64,000 bases of DNA, taken from NCBI GenBank assembly GCA_013365365.1, contig JABVXU010000074.1, positions 1 to 64,000 on the forward strand. The letters are read 5' to 3'. Both the position numbers and the translations under genes were made by a program. Origin of the DNA: Cruorifilaria tuberocauda (taxonomy: Eukaryota > Nematoda > Chromadorea > Rhabditida > Onchocercidae). Positions 25,201 through 37,360 of the stretch are shown here, piece by piece. The notes below the pieces were generated by a model, which saw only the letters and a list, made by a program, of their open reading frames with translations, was not told where the DNA came from and searched no databases. Within the stretch, counting starts at the first letter, position 1. The number at the start of each line of letters is the position of its first letter.

Positions 25201-28200
25201 CGGTTGATGTAAGTTTGTGATTTTAAAAGGAGGTCTAGTAAATATAAGATCACATTCTAATGAGGGAATGAGATAGTATGCAAAATTTCTAAATCCAACA
25301 GTGTCATTCATGAAAGAAATAATTTAATCAATTTTGAGATGAATCGAGCAGGGAAAAGAAATGTTTTTTTCTTCTTTCCCAATCCTTTGCAGGATCATGT
25401 CAATGACTATAATTTGAGTTTTTAGAAAATTCGAGAAGTTCATCTTGAGGAGTTCACTTAATTCAAAACCTTTAAATCTTTTCAGACTGTTGTAACTGAT
25501 TCGGTGCATTTATCTCCTCCAGCAAGCAATGAACGGGTGGAGCCGACGCAGATTTTGGGAGGAACCGTTGCAAATGTGGTTTGTTATTCTGAGTTTCAAT
25601 CTAGAAGTTTCAATTTCTTTGAAAGCTTTTCAGTATTTAATAGTTTTAAATCCATTGAATTTATTGAAGGTATTAGTGTCATCCAAAAAGTTTTCTTTAT
25701 TTAATTTTTATTAATTTCCTAATTATCTAGAAATATTTCTTATAATTCTTTCAGATGGCACGTGTTGGCGGACCTCCATCAGTTGGCGATTATATGATAT
25801 ATCCAACTCCTCCATCGGTTGATGCAACTCAAGTAAGTTTCATTATTCGTTAATTAGTTAATTGATGCTTTCGTATCCTTCATTAACATATGGTATTTGA
25901 TCGCTTTTAATTATGTTAATTTTTTGTTGTTTTAGTACTGTTTTGCGGAGAAAGAAAGAAAAGATTTCTGCCTACTTGTTGCATTTTCATTTATAAAATC
26001 ATCATAATTTCCATCGAGAAAAATTCCTACTCCTTTTCAGTCTCAACAATTTAGCCCTCAAAATACGCTCATACAGGCAAATTCAACTGGTATGCTCTAC
26101 CCGCCAACGGTTTCATATATGGCAGCAGCAGTAAATATTTGTCACAATATTCCTCCTGTGCAATTACCTCCTAATATTGTCTCGGAAACTGATATTACTA
26201 CTGAAACCGTCTCAGCTGTGAAACAAGAACTTGATAATGAGGACGAAAGACTTCTGGTTTGTTTCCAATATTTTCATTAGAAAATGCTAGGCGAACTAGA
26301 TATGGTTCTTTTTTAAGCTCGGAGCTTTTGCATCTTATTGTCTTAAATAAAGATCCCCATTTTTAGGAGTTGAGAGTTGTTCTGATTTACTTTACTTATT
26401 CATTTAATATTTTTCTAAGAAATATTGGTTTGTATCAAAATTATGTGTGGTAACATATTTCCTTCTACCATTCAGTCGTTTTCGAAAAGAAATCCTGAAA
26501 ATTTTTTAGCTTTTTCTTATTTATGAAATCATGGAAATAATGTTTTAAAAGTGAACTCAGGTGGTAAACAAATTTCTGTATTTCTTAATTTATACTTTTG
26601 TTAGTGAAAATTTTCAATAGCATTTATTGCGTTTTTTGAATTAAAAAATTGTCTGAGCAAAAGATTTTATACAGGGTAAGCTTCATTATTCGATTGGTGA
26701 GAAGCCGGTGTACGGTAAATTTACGAAGTTGGAGATGGCACTAAGTGGGAAATTTGCTGGAAATATACTTGCGAAAGAATTTTTATCGCTGGAGGTAAAA
26801 TATTCATTGTTCATGGGGTGAGATGCAAGTGGAAAAAATAGGAGAAGGCGGGAAAAAGGATAAGTGTGTAGGTTTGTTTTTTGTCTCACAGAATTTTTCT
26901 ACTAAAATACTCGATTGAAAGAGGGACTTTCCCACCACTAAAAGGTTTGAGTTGAAAAAACATTTTTTGTTTCTGGTTTTCTTCGAAATTACTTTCTGAT
27001 TTTACTGTTCCAGAACTTTTAAAATCTTAGGCAAAAGAATGTAGAGTGCTGGAAGGTGTCTATGCAGATCAGTTAAAGCTCATCAAAACAGCTGTGGCGG
27101 CGCGTGAAAAGCGGAGAAAAGTTGGTCGTGCTCCAGATTATTTATTTATGCGTGAACGTTTTCGGAATCTTGCTCCACATTCATCCCTCACAACTGTTCG
27201 TCATTATCGAATGCCATATAACAATGGCCATATGCTTTCTTCACACGGTCTACCAACTTTGCAAAGTATGTTTTTGAATTCTCGATTTCTACTGTGAATT
27301 TAAGATCATGTTAAAGACGGAGAAGCCGAATGTTATTTTTAAGTAAGGTTGGGATCGACTTTACCCTTTGGATAATAATTTTTTTGTTCTAGGGTCAGGC
27401 ATCTTGTCAATTTATGGTTTTAATGTTAGTTTATTCAGACATTGTTTAGTACCTAGTATTTTTCAGGACCATTTGTTTGCTTTTTAATGTCATTTATTAA
27501 TAATAATGCTATCTACTCTAAAAGAGTTGAAGTTTAATATTTGGATCTGTCGATTTGCAGTGTTGCCACATGGCATATCATTGCATAATTTCGTTGCAAA
27601 TGGACCACCATTTGCGGGGGCACCGCATAATGGCAATAATTCAATGATGAATATGATAATGAATAATGGTTGTATGCCATCTGGTAGTACCACTATTGTG
27701 CAACAGATGCCTGGCTCCTCACGGATGGGTGTCGTTAATATAAATCAGCAAATGTCAATGACACATCTTCGGCCGTTAACAAGGTTTGCTTCTGATTGTA
27801 AAAAACTAACTGCGGGATTTCGATATGATTTTAAAAATCATGTTTAAAATAAATCTTTCAGGATACCGTCTATCCCACCATATGTTTCATCACAAACCGG
27901 TGCACCGCAACATCCCTCTTTTATGGGCCAGTCAGCTCAATTCTGCGGTCCGCCTGGAGTGATCAATACTTCAAATCCAATGTGCTCATTTCCGAGTGGT
28001 CCATTGTGTGCGATAAATACTGGTCCAATGCAATCATCGCATATGCTTGGTGGAATGCATGGCACAACTCCATCGCAACCACTAGGCGCAAATAATATGC
28101 CTGGAGCGGGACCAACAAACGGACAGTTCTCCATGCAACAATCGCAACAACCATTCCAGCAACTCAATCATTTTGTTAACAATGCGAATTTCAATGGGCA

Positions 28201-31200
28201 GATGGGAATGGCAACCATGAATCCATCACAGCAGAATATCTATCAGCAACAGGTATCTCATGCTCCTTAGTATTGTAGTTGTATCGAATATCCTATGGAG
28301 CTTTTTTCCTCAATTTATTTCCATCCGTTATTTAATCGAAGATATTGGATGGCGACTTTAGTTCTCACTATTATTAGAAATAGAGTTTCAAGTCTTCCAT
28401 TACTGAATTTTATCTATGAAATCAGAGTTGCAGTTTTGGAAAAAATGAATTAGGTGTTCATGTACTCTGAATTAAAAAGAAAATTTCGAATTTCAGATGA
28501 TGTTCCGTTGCAATATGAGCGGGAATTTACCAGCACAACATGCCATTCATTCATCGGACTCTTACGGAATTGATTCACAGGTCCAATTATATATTGCATT
28601 AGTTAAAAATTAAGTGGCATCAAAATTGCTGTGCAATTGTGCTTACAACTGATCAGAATTCGAAAACTTACTAATTGTGGAATGGGAGGAGTACATTATT
28701 TGAAATTCTGAGAAAATCAGATAATCTGTGATTGACTGTAATGTTCAGACTCTAATGTTTATTTTCTAGGGTCAGGCATCAGTTGAACCACCGCCACCAT
28801 TTTCTCAAGCAATAAACCATCCATATTCTGCAATACATAACGTTCAAACTGGTCCAATGATGTATTCACAGTCGCCTCACATGATACGTCCGAATACATT
28901 AATGGCGCAAGCGCAGAATTCAAACATAATGTGTGGTCCACGGACGTCGCAAAATTCTATGATAGCAGTGCCATCATCCATAGGAAGTCCGAATAATGGT
29001 GGATTATTCGGAAAGTAAATGAATTATTCAAAGATTTAATTATTTATGAAGTATTTACTGAGCAATTAAATAATAAAAATCATGGGGAGTTATTAAAGAC
29101 TATGTAGTAAATACTTAGATATATATTGTTTATGAGACTATTTAAATCAGTTTTATCGGAACCTTTTTTAGCCGTTTAATGAATATGCCACCTGTCATGG
29201 ATACAAGTGCTGCTCCATCGAATAACATACGGACACATCCGGAAGGGAAATCTTTGGTGCTTGCTGTACTGCTTCAAGATACTGTTCTGGATCTTCATTA
29301 TGATTCAGTCTTTGATGCTTGTCCAATTTGTTCATGTAACGGTAGCATCAAAGCGAAGGTAGACGTTTGTTTTTTGATTTATCTAGCTCATTATCTTACT
29401 AAAAGTAAAAATAAAAATTTTTCTGTTGAGAGGAAGAAATCGACTTTATGAAAAGGAAGGATGATGATAGCAAGCTTAAAATAAGATCAAATTAAATCTG
29501 AGTAGGTTTTCAGGAACTTGGAGTTTATATAACACCACCCGAAGTGCTGAGGCAACCACCAGCGCAGCAACAGTTAATTGTTAGCAAACCAACTAGTGGA
29601 TTTTATAATAATACATCAAATTCCTGTAACTGTGGATTTAGGTAAGTTTTGCACATATTTAGGTTCGCTTTTCTGATTTCGGAATTAAATTTCTAATTTT
29701 TGTTCAAGTTTTTTGGGCATAGTTCTACCGATAGCTTTTGATTTATTTGTTCTGTTTGACAGTAATTGTCTTTTGCTAACTTTCCCATTATATATTAGTA
29801 CATCCTTATTCTTCAAACGCTAAACGATGCATAAAATTTAATTTGTGTTGGCTTTGTACTTTGAGCAGTTTGCTGTCACTTTGCCATTAACTTCATTTCA
29901 GCGCAGTGCGGCATCGTTATTTAAGTATGAAAGCTGGTTTATTCGCTGAAGATGCGAAAGAAGCAACGGATATTAATGAAACCCAGAATCAGCCAGCAAT
30001 TCCGCATACCATTTGGTTTGACTCAATGAGTGGACGGTTGGTTATCACTTGCAAAGAGAAAGATTAATTAATTTATGTTACGGACGAATTTTTTGGTTAT
30101 TAAAAAAAATAAGAAACCTGCACATTAATAAACAAATTTGCACATGAACCTCTTTGACATATATGAATTTGTGAAGGAATTTCGAAGTTTTAAATGTATA
30201 TTTTCAATCAAATATGATTAGATTATATTTGATTAAATGATCATTTTGTGATACAAATGGTCAGCATGTTCTGTAAAATAAAGCATTAAATAAGAATTTA
30301 ACCAGAGTATTCTATATGAAAATGGCATTTACTAATTAACTTGGGACTATATTTTTAAGGGACATGAATTTCATCGCTTTATTGCGTGAACAAACACTTG
30401 TACGTGATATTAGTGGATTGTTAGATCAGGTCACGTTGCTCAGTCTACAGTGTGAGCGAGCCTCGCAGGTAAGCAAAAAACAAAAATTGGAACAAAAAAC
30501 AAAAAATTTGAACAAAAATTTTTTTTGAATAATGGGTGGTAATAGTATTAGACGATGATAGCACAGGAACAATAATACAATTAATATGAATTCGAAGTTT
30601 TAAATATGTATTTTTTTATCGCTACAAACGATGTATGTATATGTGTATAAACAACCAGCAAAACTTTGAAATGTATAACTTCAAGTTTTCAATATGTTGA
30701 TTAATAAATTTATTGATTTAACAGACAGAACGTATTGGATCCGATTCATCAAAGCATTGTGAATATATCATTTCTGAAGTGGATCAGCGGGAATTACCGT
30801 TGGTATTTCAAGCTGCATGTGAGGTTGCTTGTATGGAAATGAATTGCCGACGTCCACCACACGATGTGCGAAGTGTACTTCTTCATGACTGGGGAGTTCA
30901 GGTGGGTCGTTGCTAGAAAATAAAAAAGAGAAGAGGAGACTTCTGGTCGGGATATTGAATATAAATATGTTAAACTAGAAATCGAATATTTTAGATTGAG
31001 AGAAAAGCTCTCAGCAATAATTTGGCTTACCATTCTGAATTGCAGGTATCGAATGAAATGCGTGAGCCACGTGAGTCTGAATGCATGGCTTTATTGCAAG
31101 AAATTGGACCAATTCTAGAGGAATCTTTACGAATTGCTCGTTCATCACCACTATTCGGAAGTAACAACATAGTTGAAGGACCATTGACATGGCGATTTTT

Positions 31201-34200
31201 CGATCGTAAAGCACTGAAAGCTGCTGGAGGAATGGTATAATTTAATCATTTAATTCGAATCCTAGGTTTTTGTTAATAATTTCTCAAAGTTTCATCTTTT
31301 CTCACGAGTATGGAATTTTCAAGTCAAAATAGAAATTTAATTTCTAATTCACAAATCCCAGTTAGTCTATGTTGTCCATTTGCAGCTTTCAGTTACAAAT
31401 TCTCCGTTCCACGTTTTATCTTCATCCTCAAATTATCGAATCCTCTTATAAATTGCAGATTTATATATTTTGTTGACTCTGCTTCCAATTGTATAACTCT
31501 ATGCATACTGGTTCCATGATTTCTATTTCTCAGATCTTAACTATTTCATACAAGAACTGGTAATCAGTTGAGAAAAATTTTTCAGCAAAATTGAGAGGCT
31601 TTTTCAGGAAGACGATAGCGGACCGGAAGCTGTACCAAATATTGTCGTTGCATCGGAAAAAGATGCAGTTATAATATCGCCGCAGATCATAAGATTATGG
31701 GAAAAGATGTCATTGGAACCATACGATCAACCAAAAGACGTGCTTTATATTGGTGTTGTCCCAGATAATTTGATTTGCATCGAGAAGACAAAAAAATATC
31801 TTATGGATTTATCTAGGTAAGTAACATTAATTTCTTTTTCAAATTACTGGCTTAAATTTTAGCATTTTTTTTCAACAAAATATACTTGTGTCGATACTAA
31901 TACTTCAGTAAACGCTAATCTTTTCACTTCATTTATCTAACCACACACATTTACTCACCCACTTTTCTTATTGCAATAATTTCTCGATGAAGTACTTATC
32001 TTGATCGAACTGAATCTATTCTCTACTCGCCTCCAAGATTTGTAAAAATTAGTGTCGCTAACATAGCAACACTTCTCCTAGTGAATATTTGAATATTTCT
32101 AGTGAATATTTGGTAAATTTTGCAAAATCTGCCTCTTCGGTTGCAGGATGTACGAGCAGTGTCGTTTTGGTCGTCATATACCATTTTCACGAGAAGTATT
32201 ACGAGATGGTCTTTTGCGTGTCCCGACACGGTATCCAGCAACTAATCCAGGTGAATGTGACAATTTCCTGAATCAGGTCGAGCGGCACATTGGCGACAAC
32301 AAATCGTTAATTACACGATTAAAAGTTCGGATTAATTGATAATCTTTTTTTTTTGAAAAGTAAAAGTTTGCTAGGCGAAATGAAAAAAGAAGGTATTAAG
32401 TGGAATCGTAACATTATCACTATTGTAAAAGAGGAGTTACAGTAACACTATCCACTAAGGTTTATTATACTCTTTCTACTTCAACCGATATCGAGATATA
32501 TTTTTCAACAGTTCTCTCTTATTTTGATCGTGGTTATTTCTAGGTATATATGCAGTATTTCGAAAATGAAATGGCTCGTATATTGATTAATAATGATGAT
32601 ATCTTCAACCGGGACAAATATCGTACTGCTTTGGCCGAAAGTCAGGTAGCATTATTGTAACTAGCAATCTGTTAATTTTTATGTCTTTTAAAATCTAGAA
32701 TCAATCTTTCAATAATTTCAAAATCGGGAGCCACAATTGTATCGGAATACAAATTTTTAATTACTTGCAGAAAGATTAATGCTATATTTTTCAATTATAG
32801 ATACACTCTGTGCCTCATGTTTCAATGACGAATTACCAATGTGGAACTTATACAGCATCGAGTTCCGATCACATGCCACCGCCTTCGGCACCTGGAAGTA
32901 TTATTATTTCCGGTCAGTCTAGTGAAGCCTCACTGGGTATCTTTTCTAGAATCATCTCGATTGATGATTTGTAAAAGCAGTAATGTTCATTTATCACAGA
33001 ACTATAATTTGCAAATCAAATTCCTAGAATGGTTTAATTCAGGTTCAAGTAGTATAGGTGCTCCAAGTTCAGTTGGTGCCGTACCCTCAAGCATCGGCGA
33101 ATCCTTGACATCAGACAGTTCTATTAGTGATGTAAACGCGCAAAATATGACTAATTTTTCATCTGTCACCACTGATCAACTAATAGCTGATGGTATAATA
33201 GCGGAAGATGAACCAGGAACTCTACCTCATGTTATTGTCATCTACCTCGTGAGTGTTTGTATCAGTTTCTTGAATCAAATTTCGACATGCAAAAACCTGA
33301 AAGTCTAAAAAATAAGGCAGTTTTCAAATCCTGAACAGATGATCATTTCATTCATTCAATTAATTAAAGTAATTTCGAGGTTTGTTTGCATCCGTTAAAT
33401 CTTAAAAATTTAAGTCTAAATTCAGGTTAATCCATTTTTATTGGGCGCTGAAGAAAATCCACTTGTTGCTAGAGTTGTTACGGTTGCTTTGATGCGTGCA
33501 TTCAATGCACTGCTTTATCGCTTAAACAATAAGCGTCGACCACAATTGCAATTGGAAATGATTGCATTGCAAAGTATTTTCGATTATTGCGGTGTTTCTG
33601 CTGATTTCCTAAAGGACGAACGCGGACGTTTAAATGGTTATGATCAAGGTATCTTATTTTTATAATCGTATCATTTTAAAGAAGAGAAGCAAGGTGAATT
33701 TTCATTTCCGTAACATGAAGTAGTTAAACCGTTCTATAATATATCGAAATTCAAAGTATTGACAGAATAGTGTTACATTATGTCAGACTTATAAATATTT
33801 TAATTTTAAGACTTGTAGTCGACAAAGTTTCCAACTTGAAAGTTCCAACCTTTGATTTATCAGGATACTTTTTTCTAGGACGTTTGGAGAAATCGCAAAA
33901 TGAACGGTTATCATCATCCGATTCACTCAAAACTATTGCGTTTTCGGTTTACACACATTCGCGTGTGGTTTTACCAGATATTGTACGTGGGATTTTGCCA
34001 AAAAGTATGACGAGGTTTGGTCCTGCGTCAGCTATGGTTGATTTGTTGAACGAACTAGAACGGAAAGAACCTATTTATTATAAGGTATTTTTCCATTTTT
34101 ATTACATTTATTTTTACATTTAGATCTCTGGTTGTGCCGTAGGACTACGAAAGTTTCATGTGTATAACTAAAGGTTTTGCCAAAAAGTCACCATGTTCGA

Positions 34201-37200
34201 CTCATTTCGACTCTCGATTGTATCACAAAGCTATTTGAAGATGCTCTAGATAAGTTTATTCTTAAGCCTTACACTACCGGGGTATCTATTAATAAACATA
34301 ACATGATTTCTATTGATTTTTCATTAATCATTCGTTTCAGGTCCCAAGCAAACCATTCATTCTTGCCCCACCGTCACCGGTAATGCAACGTTCTAATTGT
34401 GATCTCATGCAAATCAATACTGATGAAGCTGTATTGTTTGTTAGTTATTGTTTAATAGGGAATGACTGGCTTGCTGCCACTGTAACAGACCATCAAGGAC
34501 ATTTGCTCGACAACTGCTTAATTAATTTGAGGTTGAAACCTGATCATAAAAGGTATGTTATTTAACCTATAAAATAGTTACATGTCATTTAGTTTGTGTG
34601 TAGTAACTATTCTATTCTAATAAAACATTTACGATAATGAAAGATTATATTTCTAAAGTGTAGGGCGCATTGTGGGATAGCTTACTTAAGAATTTGGAAT
34701 GACGAGAAAATTTTTTGATTTTTTGAATATATTTTAGATCTAAATGTGATAATGTATCTCAATAACAAAGGTTAGTGCAAACTGGCGATCGGATGTGGAA
34801 AATGTTGATTGATTGCAGGGTGAATATGAGGTACAAACAGTCGACACAAATCAGGGATAGTTTGTATCGTTTATGGTCATACATTTTGGGTACGCTGGCC
34901 AATGGAACCAGGAACTGGCGGCTTGTTATCGGTAGAGTGGGGCGAATTGGTCATGGTGAATTTAAATGTAAGTTGCTGATGTTTAAATTACGTTTATTGT
35001 TCCTTAAGTTAGAGTTTAAAGTTTGCAAGCTTCAATAAATTTTATTTCAGTCTTATTTCGATCCAATAAAAACTAATTCGGTACATTGACTTTTGAACTA
35101 AATTATTCAATTATGGATTATTAGTTCGAAATTTTTTGAATTTTAGTCTAGTCATTCTTACTTTTCGTCCAGATAATTATAACATATTATTGGCATTTAA
35201 GAATAGATTTGAGATTTTTTGATTTTTTAATTTAAATCTCTGTTATCTTGACGTAATTTTGGGATCGTGGATACTCTGCTTTGACAATTAACTTTAATTA
35301 AAATGGCTCTTACTCATTTCAGTTTGGACTCAAATTCTCAGCAAATCTTATTTGAAACAGGTTGGGACACGCATGAAACATGTATGTCGAGCATGCCATG
35401 TGATGCCCGGGACTTCGGTAATTTTTTTTACTTATTTAACGTTCAATGTACACTGTTTTTATAATTTGATTTTGTTTTTAATTAGATTAAAATCTGCTTG
35501 GTATCTCAAGTCGTCAATAGGTTATGCGAAAAATTGGATTGCTTTATACAAATCAATTAATTAAAATTAACACTCGTGTTTTAGGAAGTTCCTGGAGTAT
35601 TATCAGCTTGTTTGGTCAGTCTGGAACCCGAAGCCCATCTTCGTGTTTTTCCATCATCCTTCCAGCACGATGATCGTTTCCTGAAGAATTCCCGACACCG
35701 TACATTGACAACACCAGATGATGCAAGCTGTACACACATTTTGGTTTTTCCTACCAGTCCTGAATTGAATGTATGTTTCCGTGAAGTATTTCAAGCATTT
35801 TTATATAAAGCTCTATTTTTTCATGAAATTTAGTTAGAATTTGCAAATTGTTTGTAGATTCTACTTTAAAAGTCTAGTAATAGAGAAATTTCAATTTTAA
35901 AAGTATCGTTTATCTGTTCTTCATTATGGCTTTAATTTTCTCTAAATAAAATTTAAGTGCGGAGAAAGTGAGAACATGCTTTTATACTTAAATGGTGCCG
36001 TTTATGGTTTGAGTTTTGAGAAATTAGAAGCTCAGAAATCGAAACATAGCGTTCTTAACCTTTAATCTTGACATATATGCGATTTTAAAGTGCAGTACAT
36101 CATCTTTTAATTCTGCTTGAAGGCAAAAAATTGACGGATTCAAATGTTTAAAAATTATTCCATGTTAAATGCTTTTGATAAGTTTGATGCGTACTTAATT
36201 GTAAATCTTATTACAGTTGGATCATCAAGGTGGGAATGGCGTTGCTGAATTAGAGGAAGATGATTTTTCAAATTTGTTAACAGAAGAAATTGGTGAGGAA
36301 TTCAGTGAACTAATTGGAAATGGTGAGGATTTAATGACAAATGGTACTGGGCCACCGCCGCAATCGGCAAGCTTCCGACTGGGAGGAAATACAGGAATTC
36401 CAAGCGAATATGCTGGTGAGAACGTCAAAATATTAAAACATATTCTTCCAATAATAAAATAAGGTTGTAAAATTATTAATTTCATATTAATTAATAATTT
36501 TCAAGGAGGCATAAGATATAAGATATGAGTAAAAAAGGATCATAAAATCAGAGTAATCCAGCTGATTTACCTTTGCGTTAATTTTAAGATTGATTTTGTC
36601 GCAATCGATTATATTTTTGGTTTTTAAATTTGGGAGTTTTAGTTAAATCATGCTTAGACTTTTCTAACTATACTTACTAGATTACTTTTAGTCTCACAAA
36701 AATTATTTTTAGATGTTTCGATAGAAAACCAGCCACTTGCAACTGGTTACTATATTTCAACAGCGCCAGCATCTGATTTACCAGAATGGTTCTGGTCAGC
36801 TTGTCCTTCTGCAAAGCGACGAAATCCTGTACATCTAAAAAGTTCACTTCATTTAAATACACCGAATGTTCAGCAAGGCGATGATATCTCATCGTTTGGT
36901 AAGAGTACCGAAGCTTGTCATCATCAATTGGATAGCCAAGCAACAGCCGATGTCCTCAGGTATTGTTCATATAAGAAAGCATTCTGGAAGTATTGATCGT
37001 TTTTCGAGCAGCGTTATTCTTAATCTTATGCTTCCTGAAATAAAATTTGTCTATGTTGTATTTTCAGAATCCTTTAGGGTGGTTACCCTGCCATTATCAT
37101 CTTTTATTACATTTTATTTTTTTATTTTATTATATTTTTCATTATATTTGGAAATGTTTCACTTTGTACCATTGAGAAAACCGATATTATTTGACTTCAG

Positions 37201-37360
37201 ATAAAAAATAATTTCTGATTTCAGGTATGTTTTGGAAATGTATAATGCTTTATCTTGGCTCAATATGGATCTGGTAAACGGTGAGCGACGTTCCTGTCTA
37301 CCCGTTCATATTCAAGCTCTTATGTGGCTTTGCAATGCCGTTAATCGTTTCATCAATTGA
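17717..37360 (+). CDS. let-19: Mediator complex subunit 13 (MED13/LET-19)
   Basis: Complete MED13 orthologue in 46 exons, about 2,605 residues (human about 2,170; the C. elegans protein is longer). MED13 tethers the CDK8-cyclin C-MED12 kinase module to core Mediator in the nucleus and so controls RNA polymerase II transcription. The start is fixed by the family N-terminus, [18 protein letters not shown], in a 54-bp first exon. Next come the conserved LKWK...[11 protein letters not shown]...WVFWY block, a long poorly conserved Ser/Gln/Met-rich middle, a paired cysteine motif (CPICSCN with CNCGFSA), and the Argonaute-like MID and PIWI halves, ending in the family C-terminus ([12 protein letters not shown], then [12 protein letters not shown]). 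The symbol follows the C. elegans orthologue. Almost every junction is canonical and phase-consistent; the exceptions are a GC donor after exon 10 and a GTCGGT donor after exon 13. Identity is from remembered family sequence. Confidence 0.95.
22493..29014 (+). other. let-19: MED13 disordered middle (exons 10-26)
   Basis: Exons: 22493-22626 (GC donor), 22841-22961, 23075-23274, 23458-23634 (GTCGGT donor), 23765-23970, 24228-24326, 24564-24765, 25069-25208, 25486-25578, 25755-25832, 26041-26256, 26675-26794, 27031-27265, 27561-27783, 27862-28252, 28497-28580, 28770-29014. Residues about 490-1477. Landmarks are a conserved [11 protein letters not shown] (family PTPPSLEQ) in exon 19, a basic [13 protein letters not shown] patch in exon 15, and a Met/Asn/Gln/Gly-rich low-complexity region in exons 23-26 ([21 protein letters not shown]) of the kind seen in transcription cofactors. 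The end of exon 13 is uncertain: the stronger GTAAAT donor four bases later breaks the frame at exon 14. Exon 18 could also end three bases earlier. Confidence 0.82.
29172..33248 (+). other. let-19: MED13 cysteine motif and MID-like block (exons 27-37)
   Basis: Exons: 29172-29358, 29514-29641, 29902-30036, 30360-30468, 30725-30901, 31046-31234, 31608-31816, 32147-32324, 32544-32645, 32801-32912, 33043-33248. Residues about 1478-2055. The [11 protein letters not shown] and [15 protein letters not shown] pieces match the family's paired-cysteine stretch and could bind a metal. [13 protein letters not shown] and [20 protein letters not shown] are the strongest family matches and open the MID-like lobe of the Argonaute fold. 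[10 protein letters not shown] follows. Exons 36-37 are a Ser-rich linker at the place where vertebrates carry a long Ser/Thr-rich insert, ending with the HVIVIYL strand that begins the PIWI half. Confidence 0.9.
33426..37360 (+). other. let-19: MED13 PIWI-like C-terminal block (exons 38-46)
   Basis: Exons: 33426-33648, 33879-34084, 34341-34552, 34819-34967, 35323-35417, 35585-35770, 36217-36415, 36713-36959, 37225-37360 (TGA). Residues about 2056-2605. Conserved landmarks are [87 protein letters not shown], the acidic DDFSNLL segment, [19 protein letters not shown] and the closing [14 protein letters not shown]. The PIWI fold of MED13 contacts RNA polymerase II/core Mediator in published structures of other species; catalytic slicer residues are not expected and I do not see a DEDH arrangement. 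No AATAAA is close behind the stop; an ATTAAA variant lies about 10 bp downstream. Confidence 0.93.

Noticed and set aside
34177..34340. Open frame between MED13 exons 39 and 40
   Set aside because: Flanking exons join in phase and keep the family sequence contiguous, so this is intron.
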